Positions 34,193 through 43,157 of a stretch of DNA of 64,000 nucleotides are shown here, piece by piece. The DNA is from Flavobacteriaceae bacterium D16 (GTDB lineage: Bacteria; Bacteroidota; Bacteroidia; Flavobacteriales; Flavobacteriaceae). The notes below the pieces were generated by a model. It made no database searches. It saw only the letters and a program-made list of their open reading frames with translations, and had not been told where the DNA came from. Made by a program: the position numbers and the translations under genes. The stretch's first letter is position 1, and every line of letters begins with the position of its first letter. The stretch is taken from NCBI GenBank assembly GCA_021295155.1, contig JAJTJC010000036.1, positions 310,001 to 374,000 of the forward strand. The letters run 5' to 3'.

Positions 34193-34660
34193 TTAGAAGG
34201 GCAAATCGTCATCCTCTTCCGGTTCTGCCAATGGTTCCGATGCAACCTGCGGCTTTTGCATACGTTCTGCACCCGGTTGTGCTGATCTCTCCACGGAAGA
34301 ACCAGCATTGGCCATACTTTCCTGTTTGGTAGACAGGAAAGTAAAATCCTGCACATGAATCTCCGTAGTATATCTCGTGCCGCCATCTTCCCCCTGCCAT
34401 TGCCGGGTTTTTAGGCGACCTTCCACGTAAATCTTGTCTCCTTTATTGAGGTACTTTTCACATATCTCCGCTGCTTTATTGCGGAGCACTATGTTGTGCC
34501 ATTCCGTATTGGTGACCTTTTCACCTGTCTGTTTGTTGGTATAGGTTTCATTGGTTGCAATGGGAAAACGGCCTATACAATTTCCTCCTTCAAAATAATG
34601 AAGTTTTACTTCGTCTCCTAAATGCCCTATCAGCATTACCTTATTCAGTGTTCCACTCAT
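34193..34660 (-). CDS. ssb: Single-stranded DNA-binding protein
   Basis: A 155-residue SSB. The OB fold spans residues 1-108 (MSGTLNKVMLIGHLGDEVKL..TEWHNIV..KGDKIYVEGRL), followed by a flexible Ala/Pro/Glu linker and the conserved tip EEDDDLPF that docks repair and replication partners. It sits between mutY and gldE, a common flavobacterial gene order. Confidence 0.97.
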   Translation of the reverse strand: MSGTLNKVMLIGHLGDEVKLHYFEGGNCIGRFPIATNETYTNKQTGEKVTNTEWHNIVLRNKAAEICEKYLNKGDKIYVEGRLKTRQWQGEDGGTRYTTEIHVQDFTFLSTKQESMANAGSSVERSAQPGAERMQKPQVASEPLAEPEEDDDLPF

Positions 34661-34700
34661 AACTTGTCTATTAAATCAAAAATACGAAAATTTGTTGCTC

Positions 34701-35762
34701 TTAGGCATTTTCCAGCGCATTGCTGTTCACCAGGTAATTTTCAATAAAATCTGCAATAAGAACCGGCACTGGATACTGTTGTATTGAAGAGAGCGGGATG
34801 CCTTCATTAAGCTCCTGATTAACAGTAACCAGCCAGAAATTGACGTTGAGATGTTGATGAGAGAGTTTGTGAATAATCTTCTGATCATTCATCTTCACCA
34901 CTTCTTTTATCCCGTTGTCACCAATTCTTTTCTCTATTTCCTGATGTAAAACATCTTTATCTATTTCTTTTTCTGCTTCAACAAAGGGAAACTCATAGAG
35001 GTTTTGCCAAATTCCTCGTCCTTCCCTTTTTTTAAATAGTGTTTGTCCTTCGGCATCTTTTACAATAAGGTAGTTCAGAAAGCGATGCCTGACCCTCGTT
35101 TTGTTTCCTTTGATCGGTAGGGTATTGATTTGTTCCTTTTGGAGTGCCTGGCAGCCGTCGTTAAGTGGGCAGGAAGCACATTCCGGTTTCCTTGGTTTAC
35201 AGTGCAGGGCACCGAACTCCATCAAGCCCTGATTATAATCCCTGATATGCTCCTGGTCCATTATTTCCCGGGCCAATTCCTTAAAATACCGGGCTCCTTT
35301 AGGGCTATCTATGGGTAAATCAACTCCAAAATAACGGGCCAAAACCCGATACACATTGCCATCAACTACAGGCTCTGGTTGTTCAAAGCTAATTGATGCA
35401 ATAGCACTTGCGGTATAATCGCCTACCCCTTTTAGTTTTATTAAATCGGTATAATTATCCGGGAAGTTTCCGTTGTACTGGTTTGCAATGATCTTTGCCG
35501 TGGCATGGAGATTCCGTGCTCTGGAATAGTATCCCAAACCCTGCCATAATTTCAATACAGTTTCCTCGCTGGCGTTGGCCAGATCGAAGACTGTGGGAAA
35601 TTTGGCAATAAATTTCTCGTAGTAAGGAAGGCCTTGGGCAACGCGTGTTTGTTGCAAAAGAATTTCCGATAACCAAATCTTATATGGGTTGGTAGTTTGT
35701 CTCCATGGCAGAGGTCGTTTATTCTCCTCATACCAATCCAGAATTTTACGGGAAAAAGACAT
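34701..35762 (-). CDS. mutY: A/G-specific adenine glycosylase MutY
   Basis: A 353-residue repair enzyme that removes A mispaired with 8-oxoG. It shows the catalytic LSEILLQQTRV block, the helix-hairpin-helix LKGVGDYTASAIASI, the catalytic Asp in PVVDGNVYRVLARY, the [4Fe-4S] Cys set C-x6-C-x2-C-x5-C (CKPRKPECASCPLNDGC) and a C-terminal NUDIX-like 8-oxoG recognition domain. A -7 box TACATTTG lies at 35788-35781. Confidence 0.97.
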   Translation of the reverse strand: MSFSRKILDWYEENKRPLPWRQTTNPYKIWLSEILLQQTRVAQGLPYYEKFIAKFPTVFDLANASEETVLKLWQGLGYYSRARNLHATAKIIANQYNGNFPDNYTDLIKLKGVGDYTASAIASISFEQPEPVVDGNVYRVLARYFGVDLPIDSPKGARYFKELAREIMDQEHIRDYNQGLMEFGALHCKPRKPECASCPLNDGCQALQKEQINTLPIKGNKTRVRHRFLNYLIVKDAEGQTLFKKREGRGIWQNLYEFPFVEAEKEIDKDVLHQEIEKRIGDNGIKEVVKMNDQKIIHKLSHQHLNVNFWLVTVNQELNEGIPLSSIQQYPVPVLIADFIENYLVNSNALENA

Positions 35763-35780
35763 GGGGTTTCAGGTAAGGCG

Positions 35781-35788
35781 CAAATGTA
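35781..35788 (-). promoter_or_regulatory. mutY promoter -7 box
   Basis: TACATTTG on the minus strand, an exact TAnnTTTG match, 18 bp before the mutY ATG, implying a very short leader. Confidence 0.5.
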
Positions 35789-35841
35789 AAGGATTATGTA
35801 CTTAAAATTAGCACTTTACCAGAAAGAAAGAATTTAATTTA

Positions 35842-35849
35842 TATATTTG
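35842..35849 (+). promoter_or_regulatory. HU gene promoter -7 box
   Basis: TATATTTG, exact TAnnTTTG match, 36 bp before the HU start codon. Confidence 0.55.
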
Positions 35850-35885
35850 CAAGCCTGAAAAACGTATATAAACTATATAATTAAA

Positions 35886-36176
35886 ATGACTAAAGCGGAT
35901 ATCGTATCTAGGATCTCAGAAAAACTGGGAATGGAAAAAGGAGATGTACAAGCTACTGTAGAATCTTTCATGGAAGAAGTAAAATCTTCCCTTGAAAATG
36001 GAGACAATGTTTACTTAAGAGGATTCGGTAGTTTCATCGTGAAGACAAGGGCAGAGAAAACCGGCAGGAATATCTCTAAAAATACTACTATTAAAATCCC
36101 CGCACACAACATTCCGGCATTCAAACCCGCAAAGGTATTTGTAGAAGGCGTAAAGAGTAACGTCCAAGTAAAATAA
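35886..36176 (+). CDS. HU-family DNA-binding protein
   Basis: A 96-residue nucleoid protein with the HU/IHF pattern MTKADIVSRISEKLG, the DNA-arm region (VYLRGFGSFIVKTRAEKTGRN) and a C-terminal IPAHNIPAFKPAK motif. It bends and compacts DNA as a dimer. It is followed 24 bp later by a tiny basic gene. Confidence 0.95.
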   Translation: MTKADIVSRISEKLGMEKGDVQATVESFMEEVKSSLENGDNVYLRGFGSFIVKTRAEKTGRNISKNTTIKIPAHNIPAFKPAKVFVEGVKSNVQVK

Positions 36177-36200
36177 TAACACTATTAAAAGTAGAACTTC

Positions 36201-36290
36201 ATGCCGAGTGGTAAGAAAAGAAAGAGACATAAGGTAGCTACTCACAAGCGAAAGAAACGCAGGAGAGCTAACCGACACAAGAAGAAGTAG
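36201..36290 (+). CDS. 29-residue ultra-basic protein, probable ribosome-associated peptide
   Basis: A complete frame ATG 36201 to TAG 36290 encoding 29 residues, of which 10 are Lys, 7 Arg and 3 His; it begins MPSGKKRKRHKV and ends NRHKKK. Such composition is typical of very small ribosomal proteins that thread through rRNA (compare bTHX or the small extra proteins found in Bacteroidota ribosomes). It lies between HU and RNase G. The following terminator stem starts within its last codons, which supports a real transcript ending here. The function is inference. Confidence 0.7.
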   Translation: MPSGKKRKRHKVATHKRKKRRRANRHKKK

Positions 36291-36312
36291 TTATACAACT
36301 GCTTCTTTGTTT
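36282..36312 (+). terminator. Terminator after HU / basic peptide genes
   Basis: AAGAAGTAGTT (36282-36292) pairs with AACTGCTTCTT (36297-36307), one G-U pair, loop ATAC, followed by T-rich TGTTTTATT. The left arm overlaps the stop codon. Confidence 0.65.
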
Positions 36313-36431
36313 TATTACGTTCATTGACATAAGAATTCCAGTTAATAGGATTTCGACGGGTTTTTACAACCTGTGATAACTATTGTATAATCACTTTTTC
36401 CCAAATCTGGGAAAAACCTAAATCGAAACAG

Positions 36432-37979
36432 GTGAAAAGAGAATTAATCGTAAGATCCGATTCTAATGCCGTCGATTTTGCTTTATTGAAAGATGGAAAA
36501 CTCATAGAACTTCACAAAGATATTGACGACACTAAGTTTAGTGTAGGTGATATTTTCCTGGCCAAAATCAGGAAGCCCGTTACCGGGTTAAATGCCGCTT
36601 TTGTCAATGTGGGTTATGAAAAAGATGCCTTTCTGCATTATCATGACCTGGGGCCACAGTTGTCCTCAATGCTCAAGTTCATCAAAAGAGTGAGTATGGG
36701 TAAACTTAAAGAGTATACCCTTAAAAATTTTCCATTCGAGAAAGACATTGACAAGCATGGCAGCATAAACGATGCTGTAAAAGCCAACCAGTCTCTCTTA
36801 GTGCAAATTGTTAAAGAGCCAATCTCCACCAAAGGGCCCAGGATAAGTTCAGAACTTTCCATTGCAGGCCGATATTTGGTTATGGTACCGTTTTCGGACC
36901 GCGTTTCCGTTTCCCAAAAAATTGGGAGTAAGGAAGAAAAAGACCGGTTAAAACGTCTTGTAAAAAGTATCAAGCCAAAAGGTTTTGGAGTAATCATAAG
37001 AACAGTTGCAGAAGGCAAAAAAGTCGCAGAATTAGACAAGGATTTGCAAAATTCGCTGAATAAATGGACAGCGATGTGTAAGAAATTGTATAAAGCACCC
37101 ACCCCATCTAAAGTCCTGGTAGAATTAAACCGGGCCTCCTCTATCCTGAGGGATGTATTTAACGATACCTTTACAGGTATCTATGTGGATGACGAAACGC
37201 TTTATAACCAGATCAAAGATTACGTTCAGGAAATTGCCCCCTCTAAGGAATCCATAGTAAAACTGTATTCATCTTCTGTTCCCATATTCGAGAAATTCGG
37301 AATTGAGCGCCAGATAAAAACTTCTTTTGGTCGTACCGCTTCTATGAGCAAAGGTGCCTACCTTGTTATTGAACATACCGAAGCTCTTCATGTTATTGAC
37401 GTGAATAGTGGTAACCGTTCCAATAAAGCCAAAAATCAGGAAGACACGGCCCTGGAGGTCAATTTACTTGCAGCCGCCGAAATAGCCCGGCAATTAAGAC
37501 TGCGGGACATGGGCGGTATCATAGTAATCGATTTTATCGATATGATCAGATCAGAGAACAGAAGGAAATTGTATAATTTCCTAAGGGATGAGATGAAAGA
37601 TGACAGGGCTAAACATAAAATTCTGCCTCCTAGTAAATTCGGGCTGGTTCAAATTACCAGACAGCGCGTGCGCCCCGAAGTTAATATTAAAACCACGGAA
37701 GAAGATCCAAGTGGTAAGGGAGGAGAAGTAGAAGCCCCCATTGCAATCATTGACAAGATTAATGTAGACCTTGAAAAGATTTTAAAAGGTCGAAACAAAA
37801 ACAAAGCTCTTGTCTTGAACGCACATCCGTTTATAGCGGCATATCTCACAAAAGGATTTCCCTCCGTACGTTCCAAATGGTTTATGGAACATCAGAAATG
37901 GATTAAAATCCAACCCAGGGATGCCTATACCTTTCTAGAATACCGTTTTCAGGATAAAGAAGGGAAAACGATTACCTAG
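36432..37979 (+). CDS. rng: Ribonuclease E/G family endoribonuclease
   Basis: A 515-residue RNase G-type enzyme starting at GTG 36432. The N-terminal S1-like domain (GDIFLAKIRKPVTGLNAAFVNVG, about 38-120) is followed by an RNase H-like region and the DNase I-like catalytic core, whose metal-binding Asp residues lie in LHVIDVNSGN and GGIIVIDFIDM. The Cys-x2-Cys zinc link seen after the catalytic core in E. coli RNase E/G is absent; that region reads PEVNIKTTEEDPSGKG. A role in rRNA and mRNA processing is expected. Confidence 0.95.
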   Translation: MKRELIVRSDSNAVDFALLKDGKLIELHKDIDDTKFSVGDIFLAKIRKPVTGLNAAFVNVGYEKDAFLHYHDLGPQLSSMLKFIKRVSMGKLKEYTLKNFPFEKDIDKHGSINDAVKANQSLLVQIVKEPISTKGPRISSELSIAGRYLVMVPFSDRVSVSQKIGSKEEKDRLKRLVKSIKPKGFGVIIRTVAEGKKVAELDKDLQNSLNKWTAMCKKLYKAPTPSKVLVELNRASSILRDVFNDTFTGIYVDDETLYNQIKDYVQEIAPSKESIVKLYSSSVPIFEKFGIERQIKTSFGRTASMSKGAYLVIEHTEALHVIDVNSGNRSNKAKNQEDTALEVNLLAAAEIARQLRLRDMGGIIVIDFIDMIRSENRRKLYNFLRDEMKDDRAKHKILPPSKFGLVQITRQRVRPEVNIKTTEEDPSGKGGEVEAPIAIIDKINVDLEKILKGRNKNKALVLNAHPFIAAYLTKGFPSVRSKWFMEHQKWIKIQPRDAYTFLEYRFQDKEGKTIT

Positions 37980-37980
37980 T

Positions 37981-38018
37981 AAAAAGCGGCTTCAAATATA
38001 TTTGAAGCCGCTTTTTTT
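37981..38018 (+). terminator. Strong terminator after rng
   Basis: A 36-bp perfect palindrome, with arms AAAAAGCGGCTTCAAATA and its complement, followed by more T. It starts just after the rng stop codon. Confidence 0.92.
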
Positions 38019-38085
38019 ATGCACTCCATCCAAATTTCGGACTTTATTTAATTGATCCATATTTTTTAAATTCGTCAGTAAATCC

Positions 38086-40491
38086 ATGATAGTGAAAAAA
38101 CCATTCCTACTGTTTTCCTGTTTGATCCTTTTGTTTGCTTCCTGTAACGATGCAGAAGAAACAAATCAAATGAAGGATATCCTAGATCAGGTTGCATCCA
38201 TTACCGGTAAAGAAGCCTATCTGCAATCACCTTTTGTTACGGCTGGAGATCGACTTTATATGGTCGGACACCAGGATGGCAGCTTTCCTGAAATAGGATG
38301 GCACGTTCAGGGAGAAATGGGTGGTATCTGGAATCACCCTATCAAATTAATGGATGGTTTGGAACTTTCATTAGTTGAGGATGGGAAAGTAATCAAACTG
38401 GAAAAAGCTGAACGTTTTATAAATTATCCATTTGCAAATGAACACAGGTATTCCTTGCCCGGATCACAACTGCAGTTAACCAGAAGGCAATATGTGCCGG
38501 ATGGTTATGAAGGGATAATAGTAGAATACCATTTGCAGAATGACGCCGAAACAGCCAGAAACCTGGAACTTAACTTTACCGGATATTCGGATTTGAGACC
38601 AGTATGGCTTGGTGAACGTACCGGAATGATCGATTCTAAAGACGAAGGACAATATGAAAAATTGTTGGGAGCCTGGATTTTCAAAGATCAAAACAATCCC
38701 TGGCATTTAGTTTTTGGAGCCGATTCTAAACCAGCTACCCAGAAGCAGGCCGACACGCCTTATCAAGGGTTAGGTAAGGCAGGATCGTTATCGTACTCCC
38801 TCGAAATTCCCGGGGGCTCCGGTTCTACAATAACTTTTACTATAGCAGGTTCTTATACCTCCGAAGAATCGGCCATAAACACTTATACCGTGCTCCAGCA
38901 AAACAAACTTGAGTTTCTGAAAGCCAAAAAAAAACGTTACGAACGTTTATCAGAAAAGTCTAAGCTCAGTATTCCGGATCCAAAATTGCAGCAAACTTTT
39001 GAGTGGCTCAAGTATAACTGTGACTGGCTGGTCAGAACAGTTCCGGAAATTGGGACAGGAATCACAGCTGGAATTCCAGATTATCCATGGTGGTTTGGTG
39101 TAGATAGCGAGTATGCTCTTCGCGGTTATATGGCAATAGGGCAAACAGACGTAGTCCATAAAACCATCAGGTTGTTAGACAGTGTTTCCAGAGCAGTCAA
39201 TGGAAATGGGCGTATCATCCATGAAATGTCTACCAATGGAACGGTCTTTAATCCTGGTAACATCAATGAAACGCCACAATTTGCCTCGCTGATATGGGAA
39301 ATCTATTTGTGGAACGGAGATAAAGAATTCCTTAAAAAATACTACCCCACTATCAAGCAAGGACTTGCATGGTTAATGGAAACCAAGGACGAAAACCAAA
39401 ACTTATTTCCTGATGGTTTTGGGATGATGGAAATTCATGGCCTGGACAGCGAGATGATCGATGTCGCTAGCTATACACAGAGGGCATTTTCTGATGCCGC
39501 AAAAATGGCCGAAGTTTTGGGAGAGGACACTCAGGCTGCCAATTACCAGGAACTGGCGACTGCGTTAGCGGTCAAAATAAATAATGAATTTTGGTCTGAG
39601 GAATTCAATTCCTTTGCCGACTTCATCGGTACTGACGAACAAGCCCTTCATTTGATCGACGATGCTATAGTTCGGGCAGATACCTTAAACAAACCCTGGG
39701 CGGTTGAAGAATTAAAACAAACCGCAAAAAAGATCCGGGAAAATCCCTCGAATGAACCAAGGCCGTTCGTCCTGCATCACAACTGGGTTGTGAATACACC
39801 CATGGAAATGAAAATAGCTGAAGAAGAAAAGGCCATCAAAGCTCTGGAAACAGCAGAAAGGTTTGTCAATCCCTTTGGTGTTTTTGTTACGGGTATTGAC
39901 CGAGATGCCTCTGCAGGCTCAGATGACGGATCCTTTCAGGGCAGTAAAGTATTCTCCTATACGGGTGCGGTTATGACCTTGCCCACCGGTGTTCAGGCAG
40001 TTGCTGAAAACAATTACGGCAGGCCGGATCAGGCGCTGAATTACTTAAATCGGATGGCCCGCACCTTTAGCTATGCGCTTCCGGGGAGTGTGTATGAGGT
40101 ATCTCCGGATTATGGCATGATAACCCAAGCCTGGAATATTTATGCTTTTGCTATTCCTATCGTTCAGCAATTTTTTGGAATACAGCCCAATGCCCCAGAA
40201 AAGAAAATTGTGGTTGAACCACAAATGCCATCTGAATGGAAAAATGCCAGTTTGGAAAATGTTATTGTTGCCGATAATGCCGTTTCAGTTACCTATTTAA
40301 AAGAAGGAAATATTACCCGGATACGAGTTAGACAAGAACAACCAGACTGGACACTTGAATTGATCCCTCCAAAATATTCTGGGGCTAAATATGAGGTGTC
40401 CGGGAAGAATGTAACACAAGAAGACCTTAACGGCTCCCCGGTTTTTAGGACAAGGGCTTCCGAAATTGTTTTGGAGATCCATTCAAATTAG
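38086..40491 (+). CDS. Exported glycosidase-like lipoprotein, (alpha/alpha)6 amylo-1,6-glucosidase type
   Basis: An 801-residue predicted lipoprotein (lipobox FASC, Cys20). The N-terminal third is a beta-sandwich (about 25-270) and the middle is an (alpha/alpha)6 barrel with YPWWFGVDSEYALRGYMAIG, resembling the substrate-binding block of glycogen-debranching and related glycosidases. The C-terminus is a small beta domain (about 700-801). It likely acts at the cell surface or periplasm on an oligosaccharide. No SusCD pair is adjacent, so the substrate is open, and the exact GH family is uncertain. Confidence 0.75.
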   Translation: MIVKKPFLLFSCLILLFASCNDAEETNQMKDILDQVASITGKEAYLQSPFVTAGDRLYMVGHQDGSFPEIGWHVQGEMGGIWNHPIKLMDGLELSLVEDGKVIKLEKAERFINYPFANEHRYSLPGSQLQLTRRQYVPDGYEGIIVEYHLQNDAETARNLELNFTGYSDLRPVWLGERTGMIDSKDEGQYEKLLGAWIFKDQNNPWHLVFGADSKPATQKQADTPYQGLGKAGSLSYSLEIPGGSGSTITFTIAGSYTSEESAINTYTVLQQNKLEFLKAKKKRYERLSEKSKLSIPDPKLQQTFEWLKYNCDWLVRTVPEIGTGITAGIPDYPWWFGVDSEYALRGYMAIGQTDVVHKTIRLLDSVSRAVNGNGRIIHEMSTNGTVFNPGNINETPQFASLIWEIYLWNGDKEFLKKYYPTIKQGLAWLMETKDENQNLFPDGFGMMEIHGLDSEMIDVASYTQRAFSDAAKMAEVLGEDTQAANYQELATALAVKINNEFWSEEFNSFADFIGTDEQALHLIDDAIVRADTLNKPWAVEELKQTAKKIRENPSNEPRPFVLHHNWVVNTPMEMKIAEEEKAIKALETAERFVNPFGVFVTGIDRDASAGSDDGSFQGSKVFSYTGAVMTLPTGVQAVAENNYGRPDQALNYLNRMARTFSYALPGSVYEVSPDYGMITQAWNIYAFAIPIVQQFFGIQPNAPEKKIVVEPQMPSEWKNASLENVIVADNAVSVTYLKEGNITRIRVRQEQPDWTLELIPPKYSGAKYEVSGKNVTQEDLNGSPVFRTRASEIVLEIHSN

Positions 40492-40518
40492 ACTTCTATT
40501 ATTTCCAAAATCAATTCT

Positions 40519-40995
40519 ATGAAGCCTTCAAGACAATCGTATTCTGTAGAAGAAGCCCTTAAAAAAATGGGTCGATACTGCGCCTACCAGGATCGGTGTC
40601 ATCATGAAGTCCGACAAAAGCTTTGGGAAATGAATATGATTCCGGAAGCTATTGACCATATCATGGCCTACTTAATTGAGCATGACTTCCTTAATGAACA
40701 GCGATTTGCCGAAAGCTATACCAGGGGGAAATTCAGGATCAAAAACTGGGGTAAGGTCAGGATTGTACGTGAACTTAAGCAAAGGGATATCTCCCAGTTT
40801 ATCATAAAGCATTCGCTACGTCAAATTACGGATCAGGAATACCATAAGGTTTTGGACGGTCTGGCCCGAAAACGGCTTGAAGCTTTAGCTAATCGAACTA
40901 GAATGGAAAAAAAGCAAAAGCTCGCCTCCTATTTACTGTATCGCGGTTGGGAAAATGACCTGGTTTATGATAAAATAAGGGAGTTGTTAGACTGA
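40519..40995 (+). CDS. recX: RecX-family regulatory protein
   Basis: A 158-residue all-helical protein with three RecX repeats: ALKKMGRYCAYQDRCHHEVRQKL, FLNEQRFAESYTRGKFRIKNWG..RIVRELKQRDIS, and a third ending YLLYRGWENDLVYDKI. RecX limits RecA filament growth. It is not next to recA here. Confidence 0.93.
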   Translation: MKPSRQSYSVEEALKKMGRYCAYQDRCHHEVRQKLWEMNMIPEAIDHIMAYLIEHDFLNEQRFAESYTRGKFRIKNWGKVRIVRELKQRDISQFIIKHSLRQITDQEYHKVLDGLARKRLEALANRTRMEKKQKLASYLLYRGWENDLVYDKIRELLD

Positions 40996-41003
40996 TCTCG
41001 CAA

Positions 41004-41882
41004 CTAGGCACTTTTTCTATTGTACTCCCTGAGGTAACGGTCTGTTTTGCTGATTGCCTTTTCATTTTTCCAGTCAATCCACTTTTGCCCCTGCAATCTC
41101 CGCATCATATTGTCAAAATACCTCATAATTGCAATATTGTAAATGGCCTTACACAGGTTTTTGGGATTACGTGCTATGCCCCGTAAACTCATGGAAATCC
41201 CGGGAGATATATATTTCATATAATGCCAGTAGCCCTCCGGTATATAAAGTGCATCCCCATGATTTAAACTGGCTTTATAACCACTGACATGTTTTAATGC
41301 CGGCCAGGTGTCATAGTCAGGATTGGAAAAATTAATACTCTCATGAGTAATAAGGGAATGCGGTATTTTATAAAGCAGTTTGTTTTGCGTTTGCGGAAAC
41401 AGAATGCATTCTTTTGTTCCATCGAAATGGAAGTGAAATATATTGGCGAGATCAATATCGTAGTGCATAAAGGTGTGGGAGTCCCTTCCTCCAAAAAACA
41501 ACATGGGTAGGCCTTTCATAAGTTTAACCCCCATTTCTGGAAAGGAAAAATCCTTTTGCAAACCTGGCACCTCTTTAAGAACATTCCACAGAAATATCCG
41601 GTATTTGGTAGGTTCGGATTTAAGCAGATCAACATAATCGGCCATTTTCATTCGGGCGTGGGGTTCATTAAACCCATCTTCATGTTGAACCGGCCGGTCG
41701 TCATAAAGAGGAACGATCTTCTCTCCTGCTACCTGCTTCATATAATCCAGGTTCCATTTGGAAAAAGCAGGCCAGTCTTCCATAAGTCCTTCCAAAACCA
41801 CTGGTTTTTGTGGCTTGAAATACTCCTTTTGAAAGGCTTCTGGGGTCAGTGCTTTTCGTCTGGGGATGTCCTGTAGGTTCAC
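41004..41882 (-). CDS. JmjC/cupin-8 type Fe(II)/2-oxoglutarate oxygenase
   Basis: A 292-residue protein of the cupin-like (PF13621) group. The family start PVVLEGLMEDWPAFSKW is followed by the metal ligands H140-Y-D142 (FMHYDIDLANIFH) and H220 (YIPEGYWHY). Relatives hydroxylate proteins or RNA, but no substrate can be named. The start is GTG (41882); no suitable ATG is in frame near the family N-terminus. Confidence 0.88.
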   Translation of the reverse strand: MNLQDIPRRKALTPEAFQKEYFKPQKPVVLEGLMEDWPAFSKWNLDYMKQVAGEKIVPLYDDRPVQHEDGFNEPHARMKMADYVDLLKSEPTKYRIFLWNVLKEVPGLQKDFSFPEMGVKLMKGLPMLFFGGRDSHTFMHYDIDLANIFHFHFDGTKECILFPQTQNKLLYKIPHSLITHESINFSNPDYDTWPALKHVSGYKASLNHGDALYIPEGYWHYMKYISPGISMSLRGIARNPKNLCKAIYNIAIMRYFDNMMRRLQGQKWIDWKNEKAISKTDRYLREYNRKSA

Positions 41883-41964
41883 AGATATTCAGGTTTATAA
41901 AAAACCCAAAGGTAAAAAAAATCCGTATCTGGCAATTTGAAAAGTTAGTCGGCCAAGCCTTACA

Positions 41965-43047
41965 TCAAGCTTTTGAACGCTTGCGTGCCGCTTCGTTACG
42001 ATCAATCTTATGCCCCGGTCGGGTCCATTTGGGGTTCTCCCCCACGGGAGCGATGTTGGAATCCTGTTCTTCTACTGTTACGGGCTGAGGCGCTTTTTTA
42101 AATGCTTCCTGCGGTTGCAACCCAAGCAGGTTGAACATTTCCATATCCTCATTCACATCCGGATTGGGCGTTGTAAGCAGTTTGTCTCCTGCAAATATGG
42201 AATTGGCCCCAGCGAAGAAACAAAGTGCCTGCCCTTCCCTGCTCATTTCGGTTCGCCCTGCCGATAGCCTTACCTGAGTTTTGGGCATTACTATCCTTGT
42301 GGTTGCCACCATGCGTATCATATCCCAGATAGGAACAGGTTCCATATCTTCCATTGGAGTTCCTTCAACAGCTACCAGTGCATTAATAGGAACCGATTCT
42401 GGTTGAGGGTTCAATGTGGAAAGTGCTACCAGCATACCGGCACGATCTACCAGTTTTTCACCCATCCCAATAATACCTCCACTGCATACCGTTACATTCG
42501 ACTTTCTAACATTATCTATCGTTTGTAACCTGTCTTCAAATGCACGGGTGGAAATGACATCCTTATAGTAATCTTCCGAAGTATCCAAATTGTGATTGTA
42601 GGCATACAAACCGGCCTCTGCCAATCGCTGGGCCTGGTTTTCCGTAAGCATTCCCAGGGTACAGCACACCTCCATATCCAGCTTGTTTATTGTCCTTACC
42701 ATTTCCAGAACCTGATCAAATTCAGGACCATCTTTTACATTACGCCAGGCAGCTCCCATACATACCCGGGAACTTCCTGAGGATTTAGCCCTAAGCGCCT
42801 GCGCTTTTACCTGCTGCACAGACATAAGGTCGTTTCCTTCAATATCGGTGTGATAGCGGGCAGCCTGCGGACAGTATCCACAGTCTTCAGGACAACCCCC
42901 TGTTTTTATGGAAAGTAAAGTAGATACCTGGACAGTGTTCGGGTCATGATGCAAACGATGTACTGTTGCCGCCTGATAAAGCAATTCCATTAGCGGTTTG
43001 TTGTAAATCTCCAATACTTCTTCCTTGGTCCAGTTGTGTCTTTCCAC
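41965..43047 (-). CDS. bioB: Biotin synthase
   Basis: A 360-residue radical-SAM enzyme that inserts sulfur into dethiobiotin. The SAM-cluster motif CPEDCGYC (Cys52, Cys56, Cys59) and AGRTEMSRE are present. A C-terminal tail of about 40 basic/polar residues extends past the core. The start is GTG 43047. A -7 box (TATTTTTG, 43080-43073) gives bioB its own promoter downstream of the ketoacyl synthase gene. Confidence 0.97.
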   Translation of the reverse strand: MERHNWTKEEVLEIYNKPLMELLYQAATVHRLHHDPNTVQVSTLLSIKTGGCPEDCGYCPQAARYHTDIEGNDLMSVQQVKAQALRAKSSGSSRVCMGAAWRNVKDGPEFDQVLEMVRTINKLDMEVCCTLGMLTENQAQRLAEAGLYAYNHNLDTSEDYYKDVISTRAFEDRLQTIDNVRKSNVTVCSGGIIGMGEKLVDRAGMLVALSTLNPQPESVPINALVAVEGTPMEDMEPVPIWDMIRMVATTRIVMPKTQVRLSAGRTEMSREGQALCFFAGANSIFAGDKLLTTPNPDVNEDMEMFNLLGLQPQEAFKKAPQPVTVEEQDSNIAPVGENPKWTRPGHKIDRNEAARKRSKA

Positions 43048-43072
43048 AATCGTTTTATTTATATGATATAAT

Positions 43073-43080
43073 CAAAAATA
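43073..43080 (-). promoter_or_regulatory. bioB promoter -7 box
   Basis: TATTTTTG on the minus strand is an exact TAnnTTTG match, 26 bp before the GTG start. A TTG suitable as -33 element lies 21 bp further upstream. A small inverted repeat CTATT-TC-AATAG between them could bind a regulator. Confidence 0.5.
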
Positions 43081-43157
43081 GGTTTTCTCTATTTCAATAG
43101 CCAATATATACAATCAAAATTAAAGGCTAAGACCTTTATCAAACGGCATTTCACGAA

